Source: Diplolepis rosae
Taxonomy: Eukaryota > Arthropoda > Insecta > Hymenoptera > Diplolepididae
DNA: 64,000 nt
Direction: 5' to 3'
Assembly: GCA_030998225.1 (NCBI GenBank)
Contig: JAPYXD010000459.1
Span: 3,038,001-3,102,000, forward strand
In this document: positions 1 through 10,539 of the stretch, piece by piece
Layout of the letters: the number at the start of each line of letters is the position of its first letter
Numbering within the stretch: position 1 is the stretch's first letter
Translations under genes and position numbers: made by a program
The notes under the pieces: generated by a model
Told to the model about the DNA's origin: nothing
The model's input: only the letters and a program-made list of their open reading frames with translations
Database searches by the model: none

Positions 1-555
1 CTTATTTATTCTTGTCAGAAAAAGTCTTTTTTTTTTCATCCAAAAAAGAAGAAAAATACAAATATTTCTATATTTTTCTTTAAGTGATAAAATATAATGT
101 TGACTCGAATGAAAATTAGCATTTGTCTTTATAAAAAGGTTATTAGTTTGTATTTTGAAAGGTTGGTGAACAAAAATAAAATTGATTAAATTAAATGCAA
201 AGAAATTACACATAAGAATTTTAATGAAATATAATTTCTTTCTGATGATATTGGATTAATAGTTTTTGCTGAACAGAAGAGAAAAGTTAAACATTTTTGA
301 TTAATTTGATAGATACTTGCTAGTTTGAGAAGTTTAATTTACTCTGAAAAAAAAGACACGAAATATATTGAAATTTTTTGATTGGTATTTGAAGGTATAC
401 AGTGAGCTTCTCGAATCTCTGAAATAGAAAAAATAAGATTAGAATAAAATTTCAAAAGATCTTTTGTTTAAAACATTTCCTGGTTTAGTTATTCTAAACG
501 CTTTGGTTGTATGCAAAGTTTATATTATTTTAGGTTTGGATTCAAATTCAGTTAA
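1..555. other. AT-rich flank downstream of gypsy pol
   Basis: No coding signal was seen. The stretch lies 3' of the integrase stop of the minus-strand gypsy element. It should hold either an extra 3' region or the polypurine tract leading to the 3' LTR. I find no copy of the 13521-14387 LTR here, so the 3' LTR is beyond the window or lost. Confidence 0.5.
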
Positions 556-1230
556 TCAATTTTGTATATTTATGTGCGATCTTTTTATTCGATTGATGTG
601 AACTACTGTCGGTTTTCCTTTTACGTTGATTTTTACATTTCCTTTTCCTAGTACATCTAAAATTTCGTGAGGTCCTGTGTATTGATTATCCAGCTTTTTA
701 ATTTTTCCTCCTTTTAATAAAAATACGTTGTCTCCAATTTTTACTTCTAAAGGATTTATTTTTTTATCATAATATATTTCCGATTTTTCTTTTGCTGAAA
801 TAAGATTCTCTCTTGCTTGGGTTCGCATTTCGTGTAGTTGAGTTACGAAATTAATTAAATAATCATCATACGTTTGTAATTTTTCTTGTTGTGATAAAGG
901 TTCGCTGGAAGGTTCACAAGCTAATTTACCAAAAACCAATTCATAGGGTGTGCATTTTGTGCCTTCATGTACACTAGTATTATACGAGAACATTGCTAGT
1001 TCAAGCCAATCATCCCATTCTGAATTTTTTGCAACAAATTGTTTGAGATATTCTCCTAAAACATGATGTGAACGTTCTAATGATCCGTTTGATTGAGGGT
1101 GAAAAGCTGTGGTACGAAATTGTTTAATTCTAAAACGTTTTGCCAATCTTTTTAATAAATTACTTAAAAAATCTCTGCCTTGGTCAGTAAGTACTCCTTT
1201 TGGTGATCCAAATATGCAAATAAATTTTTT
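556..1230 (-). pseudogene. gypsy integrase, C-terminal part
   Basis: This is the carboxyl half of a retroviral-type integrase, the enzyme that joins element DNA to the chromosome. The second catalytic aspartate is visible in the motif LTDQG (about 1190-1205) and the glutamate in FHPQSNGSLERSH. They are followed by the GPHEILDVLGKGNVKI-type C-terminal fold and a basic tail ending at the stop 556-558. The HHCC zinc-binding domain and first catalytic aspartate are missing because the Penelope-like insertion begins at about 1231. The frame from 1230 to 556 is otherwise open. Function is established for the family; this copy cannot make an active enzyme. Confidence 0.88.
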
Positions 1231-2197
1231 TCAGTCATTTTTGTATTATAAGTCGATTTTTTGAGACAAACAGTAAGGTTACCTTTGTCAGCATTAGTAA
1301 AAAAAATATCAGGATTGTTTTTTAAAAATTGTTTAGTAACTTTTAACTTATTGGAGAAATTTCTGTCTTCCATGGAAATATGAGTATCTTTATTGAGATT
1401 GTGCATAATATTATTTGTTACTTTTTCTCTTATTTCATTCTTGAGATCACTATTGATGTCTAAGGATAACAAAGAAGATTCCACATTTTTAATTGTATCA
1501 ATCACGTTTTGTTTAGAAATTTTTTGTGGAACACTGTAATTTGGTCCAAGAGAGACGATATCAACGACATCCGACGGTATTTGTAAATCAGATAAATTTC
1601 GAAACCAACTGTCTTTATTTGTTTTCCTGCAGCGATATTTACTTGTTGATAATGAATCAAATTTCTTTTGATGTTTCTCGTTACATTTTTTAGTATGGAG
1701 TTAAATTTAGAATTTGAAAGATAAAAAAACTCATTAACGGTATTACAATCTAAATTGGAATCCAGAATTTGTTTCTTAATACGTTCGAGTGATTTTTTAA
1801 TAAATTCAATATGGATGTCTCTAATTTCTGTTTTCAAAAGTTTTTTTAAATAATGTTGATTTAAATTATAAAAATCTTTTTTACCTGAGTTACTGTAAAA
1901 GTGAACATTTTTTTGACGCTTATAAAAATTCAATAGATGTTGAGGAAATACATCATTACTCCTGCAAGCTAATAAAAATTGTCGTTTAGAAGTAGACTCA
2001 GCGAGACGTCGGTTATTTGAAGTCCAATTTTTAAGGTGATTCTTAGTTAGTTGTCCGTAATGACTTTCAATATATGAGAAGAACTTTGGCGTTGTAGATG
2101 ATGTTGAGTCCGTATCCGATCTAAGACTCTGTTCAAGTGTAGAAATGGTAGTGTCACCCTCCATATTATTATAATAAAAATGCTGGTTTACGATCAA
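1231..2197 (-). pseudogene. PLE ORF, N-terminal part (copy B)
   Basis: This is the N-terminal region of the PLE protein upstream of the reverse transcriptase. The first ATG of the PLE frame appears to be MEGDTTIS near 2164, and it continues through the segment shared with the plus copy (YIESHYGQLTKNHLKNW). The frame shifts near 1680-1700 relative to the plus copy. Sequence similarity then resumes (MIDTIKNVESSLLSLDINSD) and ends abruptly at the gypsy junction after TYNTKMT. No RT motif lies in this half. It is broken by the shift and by truncation. Confidence 0.8.
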
Positions 2198-2606
2198 TGA
2201 GGGTCAAATATAAAGAAGAAAACTCTTTATAGTGTCAAAATTGTTGCGACGTTTCGTTGGCTATGGGTTTGCCAACCTCATCAGGCTTTATTAAATTAAA
2301 AAAACACCAAATATTAAAATTGTCACACACAAGAAAAATAAACATTAAATTAACTTAACATCCAGAACATACACAAAATTGTTAAAATTTTACCTTTATA
2401 AAAGAAGTTTAACTCATGATGAGTAATGTCGAGAAAATAAAATTATAATAAAAGTCATGATTTACTTAATAAAATGACGTGATGTCATGGAGTCGACGAC
2501 ACTTTGTCTACTAAATTATTACATTCAAACAGTTAACTTGAAATATTGACAACAGTTATTGTAAACACAGAATTTGAAATGTAAACAGACATCAGCTGGA
2601 AAGCTA
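2198..2606 (-). other. PLE non-coding link (pseudo-LTR-like) with hammerhead-like core
   Basis: This region separates the 3' end of one PLE unit from the 5' end of the next and is repeated at 6279-6718. On the minus strand it contains CTGATGAG, a 6-bp stem GTTGGC/GCCAAC and GAAAC at 2251-2284. This is the conserved core arrangement of hammerhead ribozymes known from PLE pseudo-LTRs. Stems I and III were not resolved, and one G next to stem II is unpaired. Confidence 0.6.
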
Positions 2607-3720
2607 TCATGAATTTAATCTATTAAGTAATGAAAAATAAATTCTATTCAAAGTAAATATGTCTTCTTTTTTATTTATACTAAATTTATTAAATTTTATA
2701 TGGATCATCTCTGATGTTAATCTTTTTCGATAGTCAGAGACATAATCAACAATCTTGGTATTTTCCCAATCAAATTCATGGTTGAATTCCAATTGATGTT
2801 CACAGACTACGGATTCACTGTTTTTTCTTTTTGTGTTCATTAATACGAACTTTTAATGCTCTCTTAGATTCACCAATATAAGTCGCAGTGCAATTTTTAC
2901 AATTAAATTTGTATACAATATTAGTTTGTTCCCATTTATTTGTGGAGTCTTTACCTAATTTTATTATTGATTTCAAAGTTTTGTTGACGACTGGAATAGT
3001 TGAAATATTGTATTCTTTAAAAATATTAGACAATTTAGTGAAGTTTGTTACGTTGTATGGCAAACATACCTTTGGTTGATGTCTGTATAAGTTTGAACGG
3101 TTTTTTTTATTTGGAGAATTTGGAGAGCTGTATTTAATTTTATTCATACGGATTTTTATATTTTTATCGATGAAGCTATTTGGATAGTCGTTGTTTAATA
3201 ACATTTGTTTAACAATCTTCAAATTGGCGTTATGAAACGTTTTGTGAGATAAAGATATCGCTCGATCAACTAAGTTATAAACAATATTTTTTTTCTGACA
3301 AATTGGATGATTGGAAAAGTAATTAATTGTTCTATTTGATGAGGTAGGTTTTTGGAACCAATTAGAAATAATTTTATTATCTTTTATAATTAATGACACG
3401 TCCAGAAAGTTAATTTGATTATTTTGTTGAACTTCAAAGGTGAATTGTAAGTTCTTATCTTGTGAATTAAAAATGTTTAAAACCAAGTCAATAAATTTTT
3501 TTTGTACACACAGAATAGTGTCATCTACAAATCTGTAATAAAATAAGGGAGAGCAATTATGTTTGTCTTTTAAAATTCGTAGGCAATCATTTTCCAAATC
3601 ATCCATGACAATGTCTGCAAATAGAGGTGAAATTGGTGAACCCATTGGAGTGCCAAAAATTTGTAAATAGATATTATTATTAAAGGTAAAATATGTATTT
3701 TCGAAAAGAAATTTGGTACA
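2607..3720 (-). pseudogene. PLE ORF, C-terminal half (RT end and GIY-YIG endonuclease)
   Basis: This carries the RT motifs GTPMGSPISPLFAD and YRFVDDTIL (catalytic aspartates in VDD) and the primer-grip region NFLDVSL. They are followed by a GIY-YIG type endonuclease with YKFNCKNC and TYIGESKR, the Penelope-specific nuclease. The reading frame from 3645 is interrupted near 2820-2840, where the lysine-rich segment shifts to the next frame before the C-terminal end (stop at 2607). The 5' part is missing: similarity starts at 3720 within the RT. Part of this copy has 8 A in the run after CVQ-coding sequence, where the plus copy has 7. Confidence 0.85.
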
Positions 3721-3784
3721 ATTTATAAATTATAATTTAAATTTATAATTTATATATTTATAATTATAATTATTTATATTTTTA
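3721..3784. other. AT-only junction between inverted PLE units
   Basis: About 60 bp almost purely of A and T joins the two head-opposed units. It matches neither copy and may be untemplated or recombination-derived sequence. Confidence 0.5.
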
Positions 3785-6278
3785 CGGACTCAACATCATC
3801 TACAACGCCAAAGTTCTTCTCATATATTGAAAGTCATTACGGACAACTAACTAAGAATCACCTTAAAAATTGGACTTCAAATAACCGACGTCTCGCTGAG
3901 TCTACTTCTAAACGACAATTTTTATTAGCTTGCAGGAGTAATGATGTATTTCCTCAACATCTATTGAATTTTTATAAGCGTCAAAAAAATGTTCACTTTT
4001 ACAGTAACTCAGGTAAAAAAGATTTTTATAATTTAAATCAACATTATTTAAAAAAACTTTTGAAAACAGAAATTAGAGACATCCACATCCATATTGAATT
4101 TATTAAAAAATCACTCGAACGTATTAAGAAACAAATTCTGGATTCCAATTTAGATTGTAATACCGTTAATAAGTTTTTTTATCTTTCAAATTCTAAATTT
4201 AACTCCATACTAAAAAAATGTAACGAGAAACATCAAAAGAAATTTGATTCATTATCAACAAGTAAATATCGCTGCAGGAAAACAAATAAAGACAGTTGGT
4301 TTCGAAATTTATCTGATTTACAAATACCGTCGGATGTCGTTGATATCGTCTCTCTTGGACCAAATTACAGTGTTCCACAAAAAATTTCTAAACAAAACGT
4401 GATTGATACAATTAAAAATGTGGAATCTTCTTTGTTATCCTTAGACATCAATAGTGATCTCAAGAATGAAATAAGAGAAAAAGTAACAAATAATATTATG
4501 CACAATCTCAATAAAGATACTCATATTTCCATGGAAGACAGAAATTTCTCCAATAAGTTAAAAGTTACTAAACAATTTTTAAAAAACAATCCTGATATTT
4601 TTTTTACTAATGCTGACAAAGGTAACCTTACTGTTTGTCTCAAAAAATCGACTTATAATACAAAAATGACTGACCTTCTCTCAAATACTTCCACCTACAT
4701 TCCAATAACAAGAAATCCTTTGAAAAAATTACAAAGCAATACTTCCAACATTTTAAAGAGACTCAATGATAATGAATTTTTAAAATATAAATTCCATAAT
4801 AATCAACTTACTCTAACCAACACTGTATTAGCTAAATGCTATGGCTTACCTAAAATCCACAAACAAGATACACCTCTTCGTCCCATAATTTCTTTGATCA
4901 ATAGTCCCACGCATTTTTTAGCAAAAATACTATATGATGAATTAAAAGACAGTATCAAAGTCCCAAAATCACATTTAAATGATAGTTTGGATCTTAAAAG
5001 AAAATTGGAAAATCTCGTTGTAGATGATAATCATGTTCTGCTTTCATTGGATGTCAGTTCATTATTCACTAATGTACCCTGTGATTTGGTCCTAAAGAGT
5101 TTAGATCGAAGATGTCAACTTATTCATAATAACTGTAGAATTTCATTTGATGAAATTATAAATTGTACCAAATTTCTTTTCGAAAATACATATTTTACCT
5201 TTAATAATAATATCTATTTACAAATTTTTGGCACTCCAATGGGTTCACCAATTTCACCTCTATTTGCAGACATTGTCATGGATGATTTGGAAAATGATTG
5301 CCTACGAATTTTAAAAGACAAACATAATTGCTCTCCCTTATTTTATTACAGATTTGTAGATGACACTATTCTGTGTGTACAAAAAAATTTATTGACTTGG
5401 TTTTAAACATTTTTAATTCACAAGATAAGAACTTACAATTCACCTTTGAAGTTCAACAAAATAATCAAATTAACTTTCTGGACGTGTCATTAATTATAAA
5501 AGATAATAAAATTATTTCTAATTGGTTCCAAAAACCTACCTCATCAAATAGAACAATTAATTACTTTTCCAATCATCCAATTTGTCAGAAAAAAAATATT
5601 GTTTATAACTTAGTTGATCGAGCGATATCTTTATCTCACAAAACGTTTCATAACGCCAATTTGAAGATTGTTAAACAAATGTTATTAAACAACGACTATC
5701 CAAATAGCTTCATCGATAAAAATATAAAAATCCGTATGAATAAAATTAAATACAGCTCTCCAAATTCTCCAAATAAAAAAAACCGTTCAAACTTATACAG
5801 ACATCAACCAAAGGTATGTTTGCCATACAACGTAACAAACTTCACTAAATTGTCTAATATTTTTAAAGAATACAATATTTCAACTATTCCAGTCGTCAAC
5901 AAAACTTTGAAATCAATAATAAAATTAGGTAAAGACTCCACAAATAAATGGGAACAAACTAATATTGTATACAAATTTAATTGTAAAAATTGCACTGCGA
6001 CTTATATTGGTGAATCTAAGAGAGCATTAAAAGTTCGTATTAATGAACACAAAAATAAAAAAAACAGTGAATCCGTAGTCTGTGAACATCAATTGGAATT
6101 CAACCATGAATTTGATTGGGAAAATACCAAGATTGTTGATTATGTCTCTGACTATCGAAAAAGATTAACATCAGAGATGATCCATATAAAATTTAATAAA
6201 TTTAGTATAAATAAAAAAGAAGACATATTTACTTTGAATAGAATTTATTTTTCATTACTTAATAGATTAAATTCATGA
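3785..6278 (+). pseudogene. PLE reverse transcriptase / GIY-YIG endonuclease, near-complete copy
   Basis: The frame is open from about 3785, at the sequence equivalent to residues about 20 onward of the minus copy, and stops at 6276-6278. Visible in order are a lysine-rich N-terminal domain, RT motifs including LLSLDVSSLFTNVP, GTPMGSPISPLFAD and YRFVDD (about 5345-5375), then NFLDVSL. The GIY-YIG nuclease follows (YKFNCKNC, TYIGESKR, about 5970-6040), and a C-terminal tail. Two faults are visible. The start codon region is missing, and a 1-nt loss in an A run near 5381-5387 shifts the frame, giving reading blocks 3964-5406 and 5373-6278. The protein copies element RNA at a nicked target. Compared with the minus copy it also has an added HI dipeptide near 4083-4095. 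Confidence 0.9.
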
Positions 6279-6718
6279 TAGCTTTCCAGCTGATGTCTGT
6301 TTACATTTCAAATTCTGTGTTTACAATAACTGTTGTCAATATTTCAAGTTAACTGTTTGAATGTAATAATTTAGTAGACAAAGTGTCGTCGACTCCATGA
6401 CATCACGTCATTTTATTAAGTAAATCATGACTTTTATTATAATTTTATTTTCTCGACATTACTCATCATGAGTTAAACTTCTTTTATAAAGGTAAAATTT
6501 TAACAATTTTGTGTATGTTCTGGATGTTAAGTTAATTTAATGTTTATTTTTCTTGTGTGTGACAATTTTAATATTTGGTGTTTTTTTAATTTAATAAAGC
6601 CTGATGAGGTTGGCAAACCCATAGCCAACGAAACGTCGCAACAATTTTGACATTATAAAGAGTTTTCTTCTTTATATTTGACCCTCATTGATCGTAAACC
6701 AGCATTTTTATTATTATA
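6279..6718 (+). other. PLE 3' non-coding region with hammerhead-like core
   Basis: This is the plus-strand copy of the 2198-2606 link. CTGATGAG, stem GTTGGC/GCCAAC and GAAAC lie at 6601-6634. The region continues to 6718, ending where the 5' end of a next PLE unit would start, so it is the pseudo-LTR of a lost or never-completed tandem. Gypsy sequence resumes at 6719. Confidence 0.65.
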
Positions 6719-8811
6719 ATTTTTGTAGTTGAATTTGAAAAAATTGAATTGAACATTGATTTCACTTCTTCCCAAGGTATATGATTAATTCTGGAAGTTT
6801 TTGAAATACTAATTGATCGTAATTTAAATTTTTGAGATAATTCATGTAATGAGTGAATTGATAATTTCATATTATTTAAGGTTTCTGATAAATTGTCCTT
6901 AGTTTCTTCTTCAATTGGAAGTGCAAAATGGTAGTAGTTTCCTTTTTTAATCTCTTTTGCTATTCCCCTTTGTAAATTTTTAAATTTTGGTAATGTTTCA
7001 CGTTTTTCTAAAGTTTTTGATCCGTTGTCGCGAGGAGTTCCATTTGTTGTAACAAAGTATGCATAATTATCTTTTCGCATAGTTAATTGATCGCGACATT
7101 CAATGAAATTTTTCCTTGTTATAATTTTTTCTGTTTGAGAGTTTATAGGAGGAGGTTCTGGGGGTGGACGATTATAATTATCATGATCTTTATCGATTTT
7201 TTCACAATTTATTTGAGATCTTCGGTTTAATCTCAAATTTTCTTCAAAATAAGGCTCTTCAAATTCTTCTTCCAATTTTTCTTCTTGGTTTTCTTCAAAC
7301 TTCTATTGAAAATTTTCCTCAAGATTGTCTTCAAAATTTTCTTCAGAATTCTGTTCGAAATTCTTTTCAAAATCGTCTTCAAGATCATCTTCAAAATTCT
7401 CTTCCCAATTTTCTTTATAATTTTCTCCATCATTTCCTTCGTGTGAGGTTTCAATGTCGTTGATTTCATCTTCTGAGGTTGAAAAATAATTCTCACTTTC
7501 TTCACCTTCAAATTCATTAATATTTTTTAGCTCCTTGGCGTTCTTCTTCTTCTTTATGTTTTTTGCTTGAGTTTGTTTCAAATAATCTAAATAATCAGGA
7601 TCAGAGTCGGAATCTGATTCTACTTTTGTTCGGCTTCCCTTTTGCATATTTATTTCTGGTAATTCGTTTTCAAATATTTGTGTTCTTGGTCTACCTCTCT
7701 TTCTTTTTGTTTGAGAGGGAATATTTTTTAAATTGGTAAGTAGATTTTTTCTTGGCCTACCTCGTGATTTTTTTACAAGAGGTTTAGAAGAAAAATTTTC
7801 GTCTAATTTTTCTTGAGTTTCATTTCGATTCATATTTTTTGCTTTATCTTGCTCTATTCTCTTTTGAGCTCTTGTAGTTATAGTTTTCCATGATAAATTT
7901 TCGTATTTTTTGGAAAACATTGGACTTAATAAAAATATTGTCATAAAAATAAGTCTTGAAGCCATATTTTTGAATAAATTTGTGTATTTTAAAATATTCT
8001 TACCAATCTCACTAAATGATTCTTCATTAAGGAATTCTTGTAAAAATTCTGGAATTTTTGTGTCAATATTTAATATTTGGGCTTCTGGAATTTGGCTAAA
8101 ATGATCTACGTCGTCTGGTACCATTCCTGGATTCAAGTTTTTTCGTTTTAAAGGTCTTACCTCATTTTTAGAGTTTTCTTGTTTATTTTTTGTAAAAGTT
8201 TTCTTGGAAAAAATTTTTTCTTGAGAAGTCATGAAAGTATCATTGTCATCAACTTGTAAATATTTTGATTTTTCCTGGCTATCATCAATAGGGTTTCTTG
8301 AGAGAGCATCTGCATTTACATTCATTTTTCCTGCTTTGTAAATTACATCAAAATCATATTCTGCGAGTTTTAATCTCCAACGTGAAACTCGTGAACAAGG
8401 GTCTTTAGAATTTTGAAACCAAACTAGAGGTTTGTGATCAGTCACTAAAGTAAATTTTCTTCCATACAAATAAGGACGAAAATGAGTTACACAAAATATT
8501 ATAGCAAGAGCTTCTTTTTCATATGTATCATATTTTTTCTCAGTATCACTTAGACTACGTGAAGCATATGCTATTGGTTTATCTTTACCTATTTTACCTT
8601 GTGATAAAATACCTCCTATTGCAAATCCTGAGGCATCTGTTGTGAGTATAAAGGATTGAGAAAAATCAGGTCGTTGTAAAAGTGGTTCTTCACATAACTT
8701 TGCTTTTAAAATATCGAAAGCTGCTTGTTGTTTTTCTGTCCAATTAAAAGGTATATCTTTTTTCAGAAGTTGATTTAAAGGACTTGCAATTTTTGAAAAT
8801 CCATCAATAAA
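6719..8811 (-). pseudogene. gypsy pol: RNase H and AT-hook/acidic linker
   Basis: The frame is open downward from 8811, immediately after the TGA at 8812-8814, and starts with the RT thumb/connection. RNase H follows, with TTDASGFAIGGILSQG (first aspartate), YEKEALAIIF, TDHKPLVWF and NVNADALSRN, ending near 8300. A long linker follows that is unlike ordinary gypsy pol. It has two AT-hook cores (SRGRPRKN at about 7745-7780, KRGRPRTQ at about 7678-7712) and a serine/aspartate patch. A strongly acidic repetitive tract (EENFEDD-like units, about 7280-7500) with an in-frame TAG at 7303-7305 comes next, then the tether-like segment before integrase. It ends at the Penelope junction. Confidence 0.85.
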
Positions 8812-9462
8812 TCATCTATAATATCCTGCTAAGCCTAAAAATTGTTTAACATTTTTCTGTGTTTTTGGAATTGGAAAGTTTTTTACAGCTATTATCTTTT
8901 TTGGATCTGGACGTACTCCATTTTTATCAATTATATGACCTAAATATCCTACTTCAGGTCGTAAAAATTCGGATTTGTCTGGTTGTAAGTGAAGATTTGC
9001 TTTTCTAAGTCTTTCTGCTAAATTGTTAAATTTAATTTCGTGCTCTTCTAGAGTATTTGCATATATAACTATGTCATCAAGATATACAAAAAGTTCCGTT
9101 CCGATTAATCCAGTTAATGTTAAATCCATTAATCTTTGAAATGTGGCGGGTGCTGTTTTCAAACCGAAAGGCATTCTATCGAATTCGTAATGACCGTGAG
9201 GTGTAGAAAATGCGGTTTTATGTGAGTCTTTTGGGTACATTTTTATATGGTGAAAACCGGTAGCTAAATCAAACACTGAAAAATATTTTGCTGATCCTAG
9301 AGAATCAAGTATATCGTTTATATTAGGTAAAGGATACGAATCGCCAATTGTTTTTTCATTTAATTTACGAAAATCAAGAACCATTCTCCATTTTATTTTT
9401 CCTTGAGAATCAGGTTTTTTAGGAACTATCCACACTGGAGTGTTATATGGTGATTGTGAGGG
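8812..9462 (-). pseudogene. gypsy pol: reverse transcriptase core
   Basis: This is the palm and fingers of the RT. It carries RMVLDFRKLN, FDLATGFHHIKM (first aspartate region), MPFGLKTAPATFQRLMD and the catalytic YLDDIVIYA, then VGYLGHIID and QFLGLAGYYR. It is bounded by two in-frame stops. A TAG at 9463-9465 lies just before the PSQSPYNTP motif, and a TGA at 8812-8814 lies right after GYYR. Both sit at sense codons in the family, and single transitions would explain them. The enzyme makes element cDNA in the particle; this copy is dead. Confidence 0.92.
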
Positions 9463-10539
9463 CTATATTATTTTATTTTTTAATAATTCATCGACTTGTC
9501 TTGTTATTTCTTCCTTGTGAACTGGGGGAAATCTATATTGTCTTGAAAAAATGGGAGCGGCATCTACAGTAGGAATTGAATGTTGTAATACATTAGTAGC
9601 TTCAAGTGGTTCTCCTGGGATTTGAAATCTGTCTGCATTATTTTTAATTAATTTTTCTACATGTTCATATTCATCTTGATTTAAGTGGTCTAATCGAAGA
9701 AGTTTTTTAATACATTCTACTCTGTCTTCGTCTGTTACATTATAAAATTTGCATGAGTTAATTAGAGAATTGTCAGTTTTTAAAAAGTTATTTAATATTT
9801 TACTTGATAAATCTTCGTTATTTGTTTGTTTGAAATTAATTAAATTTTCAATTTGTTTATAACATTCTTGTTCTTCAAAGTCTTCTAAATTAACTAATGG
9901 GACGGATAATGTAATTGGGATTTCATTTGTGTTTGCAAATTTTAAATAAGCTTTTCCTCTGTGATTTTTTACAACTGCGTCACCTACGTAGACGCCATCT
10001 TGGATATGTAATCGAGGTACATACCCTTCACTCTTTTCTGTATTTTTTATATTAACATAAAATGTTGTAACTGTTCGAGCTGGAATAGTAATCGTATTGG
10101 TAGATTTAAAAGGGTAACAGTGGTTCTCAATTTCTAAGCATTTTGAAGTATAGTTTATATTCACACTATTATCTTGAAAAAATTCTGATCCTAATACTCC
10201 ATCTTCTTCTACTGGGACTTCATTGGGAATAATGTTAAATATCGTTGGATAACCAAAAATGTTTATTTTTACCTGTCCTAACGTGTAAAGTGGTAAATCA
10301 TTAATTCCTGTAAGTTTCAATACGTTTTGGCTATTTATGGGTACTTCAGGGTTGAGAACCTTTTGTTTAATTAAATCTCGAGCAGCACCAGTATCAATCA
10401 TCATGTGTGTTGGATTTTTTAGACCTTCCGTTGATATTATAATTGATGGAATTGAAGTGGACTTTGAAATATTTATTGTTGTTGTTGTATGATCGTTAGA
10501 AGTGGATGCCAGTGGTTCTCGATTTATGCTTTCCTCAGT
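9463..10539 (-). pseudogene. gypsy pol: protease and RT N-terminus
   Basis: The pol frame overlaps the end of gag in the -1 frame. After a threonine-rich spacer comes the aspartic protease active site MMIDTGAARDLI (about 10370-10404), then the protease body with GVLGSEFF. A linker leads to the RT N-terminal motif YRFPPVHKEEITRQV, ending at the TAG 9463-9465. The protease matures Gag and Pol in the particle. The ATG at 10404 is internal; translation in a live element would come by frameshift from gag. Confidence 0.88.

Larger units (their letters stand above)
1231..6718. mobile_element. Penelope-like element (PLE) insertion, two head-opposed partial copies
   Basis: The insertion holds a minus-strand unit (1231-3720) and a plus-strand unit (3785-6718) that are almost identical where they overlap. 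The minus unit is itself a partial tandem: the 3' half of one copy (3720-2607), a 400-bp non-coding link (2606-2198), then the 5' half of the next (2197-1231). The plus unit lacks only the first coding residues and runs through the same non-coding link. It ends exactly where the next tandem copy would start. This tandem-plus-inverted 5'-truncated layout is characteristic of Penelope elements. A 60-bp AT-only stretch joins the two units. High identity between the arms suggests a recent event. Confidence 0.9.

Noticed and set aside
1..555. gypsy env gene
   Set aside because: No open frame, signal peptide or transmembrane segment; stops are frequent in all frames.
2888..3079. 63-codon frame repeated at 5804-5995
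   Set aside because: Antisense shadow of the Penelope coding region, present twice because the coding region is.
7164..7517. Open frames of 94-99 codons on both strands
   Set aside because: Shadows of the acidic minisatellite-coded tract in the gypsy pol linker.
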